DNA of 64,000 bases from assembly GCF_040580765.1 (NCBI RefSeq), contig NZ_CP158687.1:372001-436000 (forward strand). The letters run 5' to 3'. This DNA comes from Lentibacter algarum. GTDB taxonomy: Bacteria > Pseudomonadota > Alphaproteobacteria > Rhodobacterales > Rhodobacteraceae. The notes under the pieces were generated by a model. That model had not been told where the DNA came from. It made no database searches and worked only from the letters and a program-made list of their open reading frames with translations. Below, one piece after another: positions 17,341-27,300 of the stretch (positions within the stretch are counted from its first letter, which is position 1; each line of letters starts with the position of its first letter). A program made the position numbers and the translations under genes.

Positions 17341-18002
17341 GAGTAGTGATCTTTGATGTCGATGGAACACTCGTCGACAGCCAAGATGATATTTGCGCCG
17401 CCATGGGCGCGGCTTTTGCGAGCGTGGGCGCGGATGTGCCGAGCCGCGCGGAGATCTGCTCGATTGTTGGTCTGTCGTTGCCTGAGGCGATGGCTGTGCT
17501 TGCGCCTGAACGCGCGGCCGATCATGTGGCGCTCGTAGAGGGCTATAAGGCATCCTATATGAGCCTGCGGGCCGAGAAGGGGACGGCCGAATCGTCTCCG
17601 CTATATGACGGGGCTTTGGCTGCTTTGGAGCGCTTGCGGGCGGAGGATGAAACGCTTTTGGCCGTGGCGACAGGCAAGTCGCGGCGCGGCCTTGATAAGC
17701 TTTTGCAAGGCCATGGGCTAACGGGGTATTTTGTTTCCGAGCAAGTGGCGGATTTTCATCCATCCAAGCCGCATCCTGCGATGCTTGAGGCTGTGTTGCG
17801 GGACACGGGGCTTGCGCCGCATCAGGCTGTGATGGTGGGCGACACCCGATTTGATATGGAAATGGCGCGGGCGGCAGGGATTGCCACTATCGGTGTCCGG
17901 TGGGGATACCATGCGCCTGAGACACTTGGCGCGGACAGGCTGATTGGCCATTTTGACGAGCTTTATGACGCGGTAAACGCGCTGTTGGGAGTATCTGCAT
18001 GA
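17337..18002 (+). CDS. HAD-superfamily phosphatase, Gph-like
   Basis: A 221-residue HAD hydrolase. Motif I is FDVDGTLVDS (residues 5-14) with the nucleophile Asp and acid Asp, motif II includes VATGKS, and motif IV is MVGDTRFDMEMARAAG. An alpha-helical cap domain lies between motifs I and II. The fold and cap are those of phosphoglycolate phosphatase and beta-phosphoglucomutase relatives, and the substrate is not determinable. ATGA overlaps join it to both neighbours. Confidence 0.9.
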   Translation: MRVVIFDVDGTLVDSQDDICAAMGAAFASVGADVPSRAEICSIVGLSLPEAMAVLAPERAADHVALVEGYKASYMSLRAEKGTAESSPLYDGALAALERLRAEDETLLAVATGKSRRGLDKLLQGHGLTGYFVSEQVADFHPSKPHPAMLEAVLRDTGLAPHQAVMVGDTRFDMEMARAAGIATIGVRWGYHAPETLGADRLIGHFDELYDAVNALLGVSA

Positions 18003-18712
18003 GCGAATGGAAAATGAAGCGCTTTTGGAGCGAAGTGACGCCAAAGCCCGTTGAGGGTGGATTTGCTATCGAGCTTGACGGACGAGGTGTGAAGACGCCT
18101 GCCAAGACGGCTTTGATTGTGCCGAATGCCGTTCTGGCTGAGCGAGTCGCGCAAGAGTGGCGTGCCGTTGAGGCCGAGATTGACCCATCAAAAATGCCCT
18201 ATACCCGCTCCGCCAATGCGGCGATTGATAAGGTGGCCGTGCAGCATAGCGAAGTGGCGGGGCTGATCGCTGATTATGCGGGAACCGACCTGCTTTGCTA
18301 TCGCGCCGAATCGCCTATCGAGCTGCAAGAGCGTCAGGCCGCCGCATGGGACGGCGCTTTGGATTGGGCGCGCGAGCGATTTGGACTTGAGCTGTCGATT
18401 GCGACGGGTGTGATGCCTGTCAGGCAAGCGGACGCGAGTCTTGCACGGGCGCTTGAGCTCTGTGAGGCGATGAGTGCGTTTTCTTTGACGGCGTTTCACG
18501 ATCTGGTCAGTATGAGCGGATCTTTTGTCTTGGGGCTGAGGGCGGCAGAGGGCTGTGATACGGCTGAAAACTTATGGAATACCTCACGAATCGACGAAAC
18601 TTGGCAGGAAGAGCAATGGGGTGTTGATGATGAGGCCAGCGAAATGGCAGCGCTCAAGATGACTCAATTCCGACATGCCTATGCGTTTTACCATGCATGC
18701 GTAAGGCCTTGA
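17999..18712 (+). CDS. ATP12-family F1-ATPase assembly chaperone
   Basis: A 237-residue member of the ATP12 family, restricted largely to alphaproteobacteria and mitochondria, where it binds the F1 alpha subunit during ATP synthase assembly. The blocks KRFWSEVTPKPVEGGFAIELDGR, GRGVKTPAKTALIVP and AGTDLLCYRAE are characteristic. Last gene of the crcB-rluC-HAD-ATP12 run. Confidence 0.92.
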   Translation: MSEWKMKRFWSEVTPKPVEGGFAIELDGRGVKTPAKTALIVPNAVLAERVAQEWRAVEAEIDPSKMPYTRSANAAIDKVAVQHSEVAGLIADYAGTDLLCYRAESPIELQERQAAAWDGALDWARERFGLELSIATGVMPVRQADASLARALELCEAMSAFSLTAFHDLVSMSGSFVLGLRAAEGCDTAENLWNTSRIDETWQEEQWGVDDEASEMAALKMTQFRHAYAFYHACVRP

Positions 18713-18915
18713 GAAACCAAGCTTAACGCTAGGTAAATCAAGGGAAAATCGAACACCTGTTAAAGGTCTTTTTACATTTCACAGTCTTGACCTTTGGCCC
18801 GAAATGCGACCAAACTCGTCGCCACTGGAGAGGCAACTCTCCGAAAAACCAACCCTGGTTTGGGAGAACTGGGATAAACCGTCTGCTCAAAGGCGGACAA
18901 TAGGAAGAGGTAATC
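18713..18915 (+). promoter_or_regulatory. Leader region of the amino-acid ABC transporter operon
   Basis: This 203-nt gap has a weak promoter candidate, TTGACC at 18787-18792 and CAAACT at 18811-18816 (18-nt spacing). A leader hairpin follows (TCTCC-GAA-AAACCA / TGGTTT-GGGAGA, 18838-18867). The aapJ ribosome-binding site AGGAAGAGG lies near 18902. A regulator cannot be assigned. Confidence 0.4.
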
Positions 18916-19935
18916 ATGAAAAAAACCGTATTTCTTGGCGCACTGACAGTCGCGGGCCTCGCGGCTGGCGTTGCAGCTGCCGGCACGCTTGACGATGTTA
19001 AAGCGCGTGGCAAGCTGAACTGTGGTGTGACCACTGGCCTCGTCGGCTTCGCGGCTCCAGACGCCAACGGCGAATGGAACGGCTTCGACGTTGCTGTATG
19101 CCGCGCTGTTGCTGCAGCGACACTGGGCGATCCAGCGGCTGTAGAATTTGTACCGACAACAGGCAAGACACGCTTCACAGCGCTTGCTTCGGGCGAAATC
19201 GACATGCTGGCACGTAACACCACATGGACATTCTCACGCGATGTTGACCTGAAGTTCACTTTCACAGGTGTTAACTACTACGACGGTCAAGGCTTCATGG
19301 CTCCTAAGGCTCTGGGCGTAAGCTCGGCCAAAGAACTTGATGGCGCGACAGTATGTATCCAGACAGGTACAACAACTGAGCTGAACCTCGCGGACTTCTT
19401 CCGTGCGAACAACATCAGCTACCAGCCAGTGCCAATCGAAACAAACTCGGAAGCACAGCAGCAGTACCTTGCTGGTGCATGCGATGTTTTCACAACAGAC
19501 GCATCAGGCCTCGCGGCGACACGCGCTACATTTGAAGCGCCTGGCGACCACGTTCTGCTGCCAGAAATCATCTCAAAAGAGCCACTCGGCCCACTCGTTC
19601 GCCACGGCGACGATGAGTGGAGCGACGTTGTCCGTTGGACACTCAACGCTCTGATCACGGCTGAAGAGCTCGGTGTGACATCAGCCAACATCGGCGAAAT
19701 GTCAGCGGCTGCCGGTGGCAACCCTGAGATCAACCGTCTGCTCGGCACAGAAGGCAACCTGGGCGAAATGCTTGGCCTGTCAGCTGACTGGGCTGCCAAA
19801 GCCATCATGGCAAGCGGCAACTACGGAGAGATCTTCGAGAAGAACATTGGTGAAGCGACACCAATCGGTCTCTCACGTGGCCTCAACGCACAGTGGACAA
19901 ATGGTGGTCTTCTCTACTCACCACCCTTCCGCTAA
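18916..19935 (+). CDS. aapJ: General L-amino-acid ABC transporter, periplasmic binding protein
   Basis: A 339-residue solute-binding protein of family 3 (AapJ/BztA). The N-terminus MKKTVFLGALTVAGLAAGVAAAGTL is a signal peptide cleaved near residue 22. Mature-protein blocks GKLNCGVTTGLVGFAAPD, WNGFDVAVCRAVAAATLGD and RFTALASGEIDMLARNTTWT are typical of AapJ/BztA, which bind glutamate, aspartate, glutamine, asparagine and other amino acids. It is the first gene of a four-gene operon and is followed by a terminator-like hairpin that would raise its level over the permeases. Confidence 0.95.
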   Translation: MKKTVFLGALTVAGLAAGVAAAGTLDDVKARGKLNCGVTTGLVGFAAPDANGEWNGFDVAVCRAVAAATLGDPAAVEFVPTTGKTRFTALASGEIDMLARNTTWTFSRDVDLKFTFTGVNYYDGQGFMAPKALGVSSAKELDGATVCIQTGTTTELNLADFFRANNISYQPVPIETNSEAQQQYLAGACDVFTTDASGLAATRATFEAPGDHVLLPEIISKEPLGPLVRHGDDEWSDVVRWTLNALITAEELGVTSANIGEMSAAAGGNPEINRLLGTEGNLGEMLGLSADWAAKAIMASGNYGEIFEKNIGEATPIGLSRGLNAQWTNGGLLYSPPFR

Positions 19936-19949
19936 GACCTGACCGGAAA

Positions 19950-19973
19950 GGGCGCGGAACTCCGCGCCCTTTT
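19950..19973 (+). terminator. Intra-operon terminator/attenuator after aapJ
   Basis: GGGCGCGG (19950-19957) pairs with CCGCGCCC (19962-19969), loop AACT, followed by TTTT. The short T run suggests partial termination, consistent with more binding protein than permease. Confidence 0.75.
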
Positions 19974-20068
19974 CATATCCGCTACGATCACAAAAATAAG
20001 AAACTGGTCTCTCACCGCGCAACGACGCGACTCTTGAGGAGAGCCAGCCAACCACGGGGACGTCCTAG

Positions 20069-21289
20069 ATGACGACACTTACCGATCCTCCAGAAGGTGC
20101 GTTTCGGCTTTCAATGTTGCTGAACGACACGCGCTATCGGTCTTATACCTTCCAAGGCATTGCGCTCGTTTTGCTTATCTCTGTTGTGGTCTATCTTGCC
20201 AACAACGTGATGACCAACCTGCGCGACTTGGGTCTCAACATCAGCTATGAGTTTTTGGGAAGCCCTGCGGGCTATGACATCAACCAAACGCTAATTGGAT
20301 ATGATAGCCAATCCACCAATTTGCGTGCCGCTTTTGTCGGGATCATCAACACGATGCTTGTTGCTGTGCTGGCATGTACAACAGCGACCTTCTTCGGTGT
20401 GATTGCTGGTGTTCTGAGGTTGTCCAACAACTGGCTCGTTCGAAAGCTTATGGCTTTTTATGTGGAAATCTTCCGCAACGTGCCCGTACTGATCTGGATC
20501 ATCATCATCTTCACTGTCCTGACGGCTGTTTTGCCAGGTTCGCGCGCTTATCTCGGCGCGGAACCAGAGAAAGAGCTATTTCTTGGATATTTTGCGTTTA
20601 CCAACCGTGGTGTTTACGCGCCTGCGCCGATTTGGAACGCGGGCTCTGGCGTCGTGATTGCGGTGTTTATCGCGTCAATCATCGGAATTTTCGCCTACCG
20701 CCGCTATGCAAAGAACCTGCTCTATGCGACAGGCAAGCTTCTTCCAACAGGGTGGCCGACACTGGCAATTCTGATTGTACCGACAGTTCTGGCGTTTTTC
20801 ATCATGGGTCAACCGATCGGCCTTGATGCGCCTGATCCTTTGGCCAACCGCTTTAACCTGAAGGGTGGCATCCAAATTGGTGCCCCATTGATTGCGCTTT
20901 GGTTCGCTCTGTCGATCTATACGGGAGCGTTCATTGCGGAAAACGTGCGGGCTGGTATTCAGGCTGTGTCGAAGGGGCAAACAGAAGCGGCTGCGGCTCT
21001 GGGGCTACGCTCGGGGCGGGTCATGAACCTTGTGGTTCTGCCACAGGCGCTGCGCGTGATCATTCCGCCGCTGATTTCGAACTATCTCAATATCACCAAG
21101 AACACATCGCTCGCGATTGCTGTGGGCTATGCCGATATCACAGCGACTTTGGGGGGCATCACGCTCAACCAAACCGGTCGTGCGATTGAATGTGTGTTGC
21201 TCTTGATGCTCTTCTATCTTGTCATTTCGCTTGGGATTTCAATGTTGATGAACGTCTATAACAACGCCATGAAGCTGAAGGAGCGCTGA
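20069..21289 (+). CDS. aapQ: Amino-acid ABC transporter permease AapQ/BztB
   Basis: A 406-residue inner-membrane permease with about eight helices, larger than most family members because of extra N-terminal helices and a long periplasmic segment (around residues 65-100), as in AapQ/BztB. The EAA loop (EAAAALGLRSGRVMNLVVLPQ near residue 310) contacts the ATPase. It pairs with AapM, which starts 3 nt after its stop. Confidence 0.93.
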   Translation: MTTLTDPPEGAFRLSMLLNDTRYRSYTFQGIALVLLISVVVYLANNVMTNLRDLGLNISYEFLGSPAGYDINQTLIGYDSQSTNLRAAFVGIINTMLVAVLACTTATFFGVIAGVLRLSNNWLVRKLMAFYVEIFRNVPVLIWIIIIFTVLTAVLPGSRAYLGAEPEKELFLGYFAFTNRGVYAPAPIWNAGSGVVIAVFIASIIGIFAYRRYAKNLLYATGKLLPTGWPTLAILIVPTVLAFFIMGQPIGLDAPDPLANRFNLKGGIQIGAPLIALWFALSIYTGAFIAENVRAGIQAVSKGQTEAAAALGLRSGRVMNLVVLPQALRVIIPPLISNYLNITKNTSLAIAVGYADITATLGGITLNQTGRAIECVLLLMLFYLVISLGISMLMNVYNNAMKLKER

Positions 21290-21292
21290 GCC

Positions 21293-22591
21293 ATGTCAGA
21301 TAAACGTGCAGACTCTGTCGCCTTTGTGCGCGAGACTTTCTTGGCGGAACAACCCGCTCCCGCATCGGCGACGGGTGTTGTCAGATGGTTGCAAGACAAT
21401 TTGTTCCCAACATGGGCCAACGGATTGCTCACGATTGTGTCGCTTTATGTGATCTATTTGCTTGTCTCATCGGCAGCGCCGTGGATGTTCAATGGATTGT
21501 GGAACACCCAGAGCCTTTCTGAGTGCCGCGAGGTTCTGGATGGAGCTACGGGAGCTTGCTTCTCGGTTCTGACAGAACGCTGGAACCAGCTTCTCTTTGG
21601 TTTCAAGTATCCACCAGACCAATACTGGCGTCCGACGCTAGCCTTTGTCTTGATGTTCGCCGCACTTGCGCCTGTTCTTTTCTTTGACTTGCCACGCAAG
21701 CTTTTGATCATCACTGCGCTCTTCCCGTTTACGGCCTACTGGCTGATCTGGGGCGGTACGATCTTTACGCCGCTGGTTGCGCTTTTGGGTGTGGTTGCCG
21801 GCTATTTGGTCTACGCACGCTTTGTCAAAGGGAGCTTCGCAACGGGTGCTCTTGGTGGCGTGGCAGCAGCCATTGCTGTTTGGATGATTGGCGGCGCATT
21901 GATCCCTGACGGCGCCAACGATACGGCCATGTTGTCTGCCGTTCCAAGCCGCGACTTGGGGGGCTTTATGCTCAACATGATGCTGGGCCTTACATGTGTG
22001 TCGCTCTCGGTTCCGATCGGGATTGCGCTGGCCCTTGGGCGTCAGTCGAGCTTGCCGCTGATCAAGATCATCTGCGTGGTGTTCATTGAATTCATTCGCG
22101 GTGTGCCTTTGATTACGCTTTTGTTCGTGGCCAACGTGATGCTTGCGTACTTCTTCCCGCCCGGCTCCGGCGTGGACCTCTTCTTGCGCGTGGTGATCAT
22201 GATCACCATGTTCTCAGCGGCCTATATCGCTGAGGTGATCCGAGGTGGCCTCGCGGCTTTGCCAAAGGGTCAGTACGAGGCGGCTGACAGTCTTGGCCTT
22301 GATTATCCGCAAGCCATGCGCCTGATCATCCTGCCGCAAGCGCTCAAGATCTCCATTCCGGGGATTGTGAACGTGGCCGTGGGCCTCTTCAAAGACACAA
22401 CACTGGTGTCTGTGATTTCTATGTTCGACCTTGTCGGCATGATCCGCGGACCCATTCTTGCCTCAACCGAATGGAACGGCATTTACTGGGAGCTCTTCAT
22501 GTTTGCTTCCGTGCTGTTCTTCATCGTTTGCTACGGCATTTCACAATATTCGCAGTGGCTCGAACGCCGTCTTGCGACAGATCACCGTTAA
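21293..22591 (+). CDS. aapM: Amino-acid ABC transporter permease AapM/BztC
   Basis: A 432-residue inner-membrane permease; the length matches BztC more than the shorter AapM. It has an N-terminal cytoplasmic segment, an extended periplasmic loop with two cysteines (around residues 77-87) and multiple helices. The EAA loop is YEAADSLGLDYPQAMRLIILPQ. It forms the heterodimeric channel with AapQ. aapP follows after 15 nt. Confidence 0.93.
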   Translation: MSDKRADSVAFVRETFLAEQPAPASATGVVRWLQDNLFPTWANGLLTIVSLYVIYLLVSSAAPWMFNGLWNTQSLSECREVLDGATGACFSVLTERWNQLLFGFKYPPDQYWRPTLAFVLMFAALAPVLFFDLPRKLLIITALFPFTAYWLIWGGTIFTPLVALLGVVAGYLVYARFVKGSFATGALGGVAAAIAVWMIGGALIPDGANDTAMLSAVPSRDLGGFMLNMMLGLTCVSLSVPIGIALALGRQSSLPLIKIICVVFIEFIRGVPLITLLFVANVMLAYFFPPGSGVDLFLRVVIMITMFSAAYIAEVIRGGLAALPKGQYEAADSLGLDYPQAMRLIILPQALKISIPGIVNVAVGLFKDTTLVSVISMFDLVGMIRGPILASTEWNGIYWELFMFASVLFFIVCYGISQYSQWLERRLATDHR

Positions 22592-22606
22592 AGGGAGGGT
22601 TGGGCA

Positions 22607-23374
22607 ATGGCCGAGACCGCACAGATGAAAGTTTCCGACGAAGTCGCGATCAGCATCGAAAATATGAACAAGTGGTATGGCTCGTTTCACGTGCTACGCG
22701 ACATTGATCTGACGGTGTATCAGGGCGAGCGTATTGTGATTTGTGGGCCGTCAGGCTCGGGCAAGTCGACGCTGATCCGCTGCATCAACGCGTTGGAAGA
22801 GCATCAGCAAGGCAAGATCGAAGTTGATGGCACATTGCTGTCTTCGGATCTCAAAAACATCGATAAAATTCGCTCGGAAGTGGGTATGTGCTTTCAGCAC
22901 TTCAACCTCTTCCCGCATCTGACGATTTTGGAGAACTGCACCTTGGCGCCGATCTGGGTGCGTAAAACGCCCAAGAAAGAAGCTGAAGAGATAGCGATGC
23001 ACTTCCTTGAGAAGGTGAAGATTCCTGATCAGGCTAACAAATATCCGGGTCAGCTTTCGGGCGGGCAGCAGCAGCGGGTTGCGATCGCACGTTCGCTCTG
23101 CATGAAGCCACGGATCATGCTGTTTGACGAACCGACATCAGCGCTTGACCCAGAGATGATCAAAGAAGTTCTAGATACGATGATCGAGCTGGCGGAAGAG
23201 GGCATGACCATGCTCTGCGTGACCCACGAGATGGGTTTTGCCCGTCAGGTCGCCAACCGCGTTATCTTTATGGACCAAGGCCAGATTGTTGAGCAAAATG
23301 AACCTGAAGAGTTCTTCAACAATCCTAAGTCGGACCGTACACAACTCTTCTTGAGCCAGATTTTGGGTCACTAA
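22607..23374 (+). CDS. aapP: Amino-acid ABC transporter ATPase AapP/BztD
   Basis: A 255-residue ABC ATPase. Walker [10 protein letters not shown] is at residues 47-55, the signature [15 protein letters not shown] follows, and Walker B is [13 protein letters not shown], with the switch His in VTHEMGF. It powers import by the AapQM channel. The operon ends in a strong terminator. Confidence 0.96.
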   Translation: MAETAQMKVSDEVAISIENMNKWYGSFHVLRDIDLTVYQGERIVICGPSGSGKSTLIRCINALEEHQQGKIEVDGTLLSSDLKNIDKIRSEVGMCFQHFNLFPHLTILENCTLAPIWVRKTPKKEAEEIAMHFLEKVKIPDQANKYPGQLSGGQQQRVAIARSLCMKPRIMLFDEPTSALDPEMIKEVLDTMIELAEEGMTMLCVTHEMGFARQVANRVIFMDQGQIVEQNEPEEFFNNPKSDRTQLFLSQILGH

Positions 23375-23396
23375 GACCAGTGAACACGATATGAAG

Positions 23397-23425
23397 AGGG
23401 CGGGAGCGAGCTTCCGCCCTTTTTT
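23397..23425 (+). terminator. Rho-independent terminator after aapP
   Basis: AGGGCGGGA (23397-23405) pairs with TTCCGCCCT (23412-23420), with a 6-nt loop and a TTTTTT tail. Confidence 0.9.
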
Positions 23426-23504
23426 CTTTGCCCCTATACAAGCGGTGCAAAAGGCTTTAAACGCGGGCGCTTGATCAGACCTTTAGCCCAAAGCAGGCCC
23501 TCCC

Positions 23505-25676
23505 TTGAAAAATGCACTCTCCCAAGCGCTTGAAACGCGCGGATATGACACGCTCACACCCGTTCAGCTCGCTGTCACCCAACCAGACCTAGAAGGCAGA
23601 GACATGCTCGTCTCGGCGCAGACGGGTTCGGGCAAGACCGTGGGCTTTGGCCTCGCGATTGCTGGCTCGGTTCTGGGCGAGGCTGAGGCCTTTGGCCCCG
23701 CGTCCGCCCCTCTGGCCTTGGTGATTGCGCCGACGCGCGAGCTTGCCTTGCAGGTGAAACGCGAGTTCGTTTGGCTCTATGGCAACACAGGAGCCCAGAT
23801 TGCTTCGACTGTTGGTGGCATGGATATGCGTGACGAACGCCGCGCACTGGACCGCGGCGCGCATGTTGTTGTGGCGACGCCAGGCCGTCTGCGCGACCAT
23901 ATCATGCGGGGCAGTATTGACCTCTCAGAGCTGAAGGCCGTCGTACTGGACGAAGCTGACGAAATGCTGGACCTTGGCTTTCGCGAAGATCTTGAGTTTA
24001 TTCTCTCTGAAGCCCCAGAAGAGCGCCAGACCTTGCTCTTTTCGGCGACTGTGCCTGCGGCGATCGCCAAGCTGGCCAAGAGCTATCAGAAAGATGCTGT
24101 GCGCGTTGAAACTGTTGCTGAGGAGAAGCAGCACGCCGACATCACTTATGAGGCACTGAATGTGTCGCAGCGCGATGCGGAAAACGCGATCATCAATGTG
24201 TTGCGCTATCACGAAGCGCCTAACACAATCATTTTTGGCAACACCCGTGCAATTGTGAACCGTCTCACAACACGGCTTTCAAACCGCGGCTTTGCTGTTG
24301 TCGCGCTGTCGGGAGAGTTGAGCCAAGCTGAGCGCACCCACGCCTTGCAGGCAATGCGCGACGGTCGTGCCCGGGTATGTGTGGCAACGGATGTCGCTGC
24401 GCGCGGGATCGACTTGCCCAAACTTGACCTCGTTATTCATGCTGAGCTTCCGAACAACCACGAAACGCTTTTGCACCGTTCAGGCCGTACAGGCCGCGCG
24501 GGGCGCAAGGGTACGTCTGTTCTGATTGTGCCGCCGAAGGCGCGTAAAAAGGCAGAGCGCCTTTTGAGCTGGGCAAAATTGACTGCCAACTGGGCAGAAG
24601 CGCCATCAGCGGACGCGGTTCTTGAGCGCGACGCCGAGCGGATGCTCGCGGATCCGGCATGGCATGAAGCCGTGCCTGAGTCCGAGGCTTCGCGTGTGGC
24701 TATGTTGGCTGAAGCCTTTACAGCTGAGCAGCTGGCAGCGGCATATTTGCGCCTCTACCAGCAGCATCACTCAGCACCTGAAGACCTTGCGAACTCTGGG
24801 GCCTCTGAGCCGCGCGCTCCGCGTGAGCCCTTTGGGCCGAGTGTCTGGTTTGCTTTGGCTGGTGGCAACAACGGCGGAGCCGAGCCACGCCGTGTCTTGC
24901 CAGCGATCTGTACGGCAGGCGGGCTGAACAAAACTGACATCGGCGCGATCCGTATTGGGCCAGATGAGAGCTATATCGAAATTCGCCAAGCCAGTGTTGC
25001 GAGTTTCCTGAGCGCCTTGGGCGACGGAATGAAAGTGGAGGGAGCCGCGATCAAGAAGCTTGATACAGCGCCTGATCTCGCAAATCTTCCCAAGCCGACC
25101 TTTAAGCCACGCGACAGCAAGCCACGCTTTGACAAAGGGCGTGGTGGTGACAAACCACGGTATGACAAGCCAAAGGGTGACGGCCCACGGGGTGATAAAC
25201 CGCGCTATGACAGGCCCACGGGCGATGCCCCCCGCGGTGACAAGCCACGTTTTGACAAACCCAAGGGCGATAAGCCACGGTTTGACAAACCTAAGGGTGA
25301 GACACCTTGGGGTGAGAAGCCTCGCTATGAGAAGCCAAAGGGTGAGCGTCCGTCAAAGCCAAAGCGCCCTGAAGACAGCCGCCCCAAAGGCGTTGTAAGC
25401 GAGCCGAAGAAGCCAGCGGGCAAGAAGCCTGCGCCACGGAACGCGGCCAACCCTTCAGAGCGGATGGATTCTAAGGGCAAACGTCCTGCGCGCGGCGCGG
25501 CGGCGGCTGGCGGCGACAAGCCACGCTGGAAGACTGCTGGCAAGAAAGGCCCGAGCGACGGCACTGCTCCGCCTAAGGGCAAAGGCAAGCCAAGCTCAAA
25601 GAAGAACAAGGCACGCCGAGCCGAGTCTGATGGCGGCGCTAAAGGCGGAAACTTTGCGCCTAAGCGTAAAGGCTAA
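23505..25676 (+). CDS. DEAD-box RNA helicase, DeaD-like, with DbpA-type RNA-binding domain and repeat tail
   Basis: A 723-residue helicase. TTG at 23505 is the best start because no ATG occurs before motif I; the ribosome-binding site is weak. Motifs are AQTGSGKT (38-45), PTRELALQV, LDEADEML, SAT, and VATDVAARGIDLP and HRSGRTGRAG. A DbpA-like RNA-binding domain (about residues 440-525) recognises structured RNA in relatives. The last 200 residues are low-complexity, with degenerate DKPR[YF]DKPKG repeats and a basic end. Such helicases act in ribosome assembly or mRNA decay at low temperature. Confidence 0.93.
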   Translation: MKNALSQALETRGYDTLTPVQLAVTQPDLEGRDMLVSAQTGSGKTVGFGLAIAGSVLGEAEAFGPASAPLALVIAPTRELALQVKREFVWLYGNTGAQIASTVGGMDMRDERRALDRGAHVVVATPGRLRDHIMRGSIDLSELKAVVLDEADEMLDLGFREDLEFILSEAPEERQTLLFSATVPAAIAKLAKSYQKDAVRVETVAEEKQHADITYEALNVSQRDAENAIINVLRYHEAPNTIIFGNTRAIVNRLTTRLSNRGFAVVALSGELSQAERTHALQAMRDGRARVCVATDVAARGIDLPKLDLVIHAELPNNHETLLHRSGRTGRAGRKGTSVLIVPPKARKKAERLLSWAKLTANWAEAPSADAVLERDAERMLADPAWHEAVPESEASRVAMLAEAFTAEQLAAAYLRLYQQHHSAPEDLANSGASEPRAPREPFGPSVWFALAGGNNGGAEPRRVLPAICTAGGLNKTDIGAIRIGPDESYIEIRQASVASFLSALGDGMKVEGAAIKKLDTAPDLANLPKPTFKPRDSKPRFDKGRGGDKPRYDKPKGDGPRGDKPRYDRPTGDAPRGDKPRFDKPKGDKPRFDKPKGETPWGEKPRYEKPKGERPSKPKRPEDSRPKGVVSEPKKPAGKKPAPRNAANPSERMDSKGKRPARGAAAAGGDKPRWKTAGKKGPSDGTAPPKGKGKPSSKKNKARRAESDGGAKGGNFAPKRKG
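25105..25365 (+). repeat. In-frame repeats in the helicase tail
   Basis: About seven degenerate copies of a unit encoding DKPR[FY]DKPKGD lie in tandem in the helicase C-terminal region. They code for a charged, disordered tail alternating Lys/Arg, Asp/Glu and aromatic residues. Copy number would be expected to vary between strains. Confidence 0.75.
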
Positions 25677-25682
25677 AAAAGC

Positions 25683-26753
25683 TTAGGGGCGCTTGATGTG
25701 GTTGACGTGACCCATCTTGCGCCCTTTTTTCACTTCGGCCTTGCCGTAGAGGTGAAGCGCTGCATCAGCTGACTTTGCAAGCTCTGGCACGCGGTCCATA
25801 TCGTCGCCAATCAGGTTTTCCATGACAATATCCGCGTGACGCGCACCATTGCCCAAGGGCCAGCCCGCGACGGCGCGGATGTGCTGTTCAAACTGATCAA
25901 CCGTGCAGCCGTTTTGTGTCCAGTGGCCTGAATTGTGAACGCGCGGGGCGATTTCATTGACGAGCAGGCCATTGGGTGTGACGAAAAGCTCGACACCCAT
26001 GACGCCGACGTACTCAAGTGCATTGAGGACGCGCGCCGCGAGCAGGACAGCATCTGTGCGCAGGCTTGCGGGGATCACGGCAGGCACAGTCGTCGTGCGT
26101 AGAATGCCGCCCTCGTGGACGTTTTCCCCAGGATCATAGCAGGACACTTCGCCTGACGGCCCGCGCGCTGCGATGATGCTGATTTCTTTGGTGAAGCTGA
26201 TGAAGCCTTCCAGCACAGACGGAGCCCCGGCCATCGCTTCCCATGCGGGGGCGATATCGGCTTCGGTCTCAAGGCGCGCTTGGCCCTTGCCATCATAGCC
26301 GAAGCGGCATGTCTTGAGGATTGCTGGGAGGCCCACTTTGGCGACGGCTGCGCGCAGATCTTCTTCTGAATTGACATGGGCGTAGGGCGCGACTGTCAGG
26401 CCGAGGTTTGTGAGGAAGTCTTTTTCGATCAGGCGGTCCTGAGAGATTCGCAGGGCCTCGCGTGAGGGGTGAATAGGGCGGATGGCTTCGAGCGTATCTA
26501 GCGCGGATGTGGGAATATTTTCGAACTCATAGGTGATCACATCGACGCTGTCGGCGAATTTTTTGAGAGCGCTTTCGTCTTCGTAGCTGGCTTGCAAATG
26601 GTAGTTCGCAACATGGCTGGCAGGGCAGTCTCCGGCAGGCTCGAACACACAAGTTTTGAAGCCGAGACGGGCTGCGGCAACTGAGAGCATACGCCCAAGC
26701 TGGCCTCCGCCGAGAATGCCGATGGTGCTGCCTTGGGCGAGAGGGTTAGTCAT
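25683..26753 (-). CDS. purK: 5-(carboxyamino)imidazole ribonucleotide synthase
   Basis: A 356-residue ATP-grasp enzyme that converts AIR, bicarbonate and ATP to N5-CAIR in purine synthesis. The start at 26753 ([20 protein letters not shown]) follows GAGGAAC and lies 8 nt inside the end of purE; a longer frame start at 26837 would sit within purE. The blocks [17 protein letters not shown] and FEPAGDCPA, and the C-terminal [14 protein letters not shown], are diagnostic. Confidence 0.96.
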   Translation of the reverse strand: MTNPLAQGSTIGILGGGQLGRMLSVAAARLGFKTCVFEPAGDCPASHVANYHLQASYEDESALKKFADSVDVITYEFENIPTSALDTLEAIRPIHPSREALRISQDRLIEKDFLTNLGLTVAPYAHVNSEEDLRAAVAKVGLPAILKTCRFGYDGKGQARLETEADIAPAWEAMAGAPSVLEGFISFTKEISIIAARGPSGEVSCYDPGENVHEGGILRTTTVPAVIPASLRTDAVLLAARVLNALEYVGVMGVELFVTPNGLLVNEIAPRVHNSGHWTQNGCTVDQFEQHIRAVAGWPLGNGARHADIVMENLIGDDMDRVPELAKSADAALHLYGKAEVKKGRKMGHVNHIKRP

Positions 26754-27231
26754 CTGTGGGTTCCTCGGGGATGGAGGCGGAGAGGGCCTCGCGCCATGTG
26801 TCAAGGCGTGCTGCCAGTTCTGCGTCTTGCAAGGCAAGGATGCCCGCGGCCATCAGGCCAGCGTTGGCTGCGCCTGCAGAGCCGATCGCCATTGTTGCGA
26901 CTGGGAAGCCTTTGGGCATCTGGACGATGGAATAGAGGCTATCAACGCCTGAGAGCGCCTTGGTCTGTACAGGTACGCCAACCACAGGCACGCGGGTCTT
27001 GGAGGCCATCATACCAGGGAGGTGGGCGGCGCCACCAGCGCCAGCGATGATCACTTGAAGGCCACGCGCGGCGGCCTCTTTTCCATAGGTCCAGAGACGG
27101 TCTGGTGTGCGGTGTGCAGAGACAATTTTTGTCTCATAGCTCACGCCCAGTTCGTCAAGAACGATGGCGGCTTCTTTCATTGTGGCCCAGTCTGACTGGC
27201 TGCCCATAATGATCCCGATTTTGACACTCAT
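26746..27231 (-). CDS. purE: N5-carboxyaminoimidazole ribonucleotide mutase
   Basis: A 161-residue class I PurE. It has the [15 protein letters not shown] nucleotide-binding start, the [12 protein letters not shown] segment with the catalytic His, and [11 protein letters not shown]. It converts N5-CAIR to CAIR, the step after PurK. purE is upstream of and overlaps purK, a standard pairing. Confidence 0.97.
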   Translation of the reverse strand: MSVKIGIIMGSQSDWATMKEAAIVLDELGVSYETKIVSAHRTPDRLWTYGKEAAARGLQVIIAGAGGAAHLPGMMASKTRVPVVGVPVQTKALSGVDSLYSIVQMPKGFPVATMAIGSAGAANAGLMAAGILALQDAELAARLDTWREALSASIPEEPTDD

Positions 27232-27300
27232 GACGTAGCTCCGATCCTTAAGAAGCGCGCACTATAGGCGGTTTTGGTGGCGGCGCAATGGCACGGCGTT

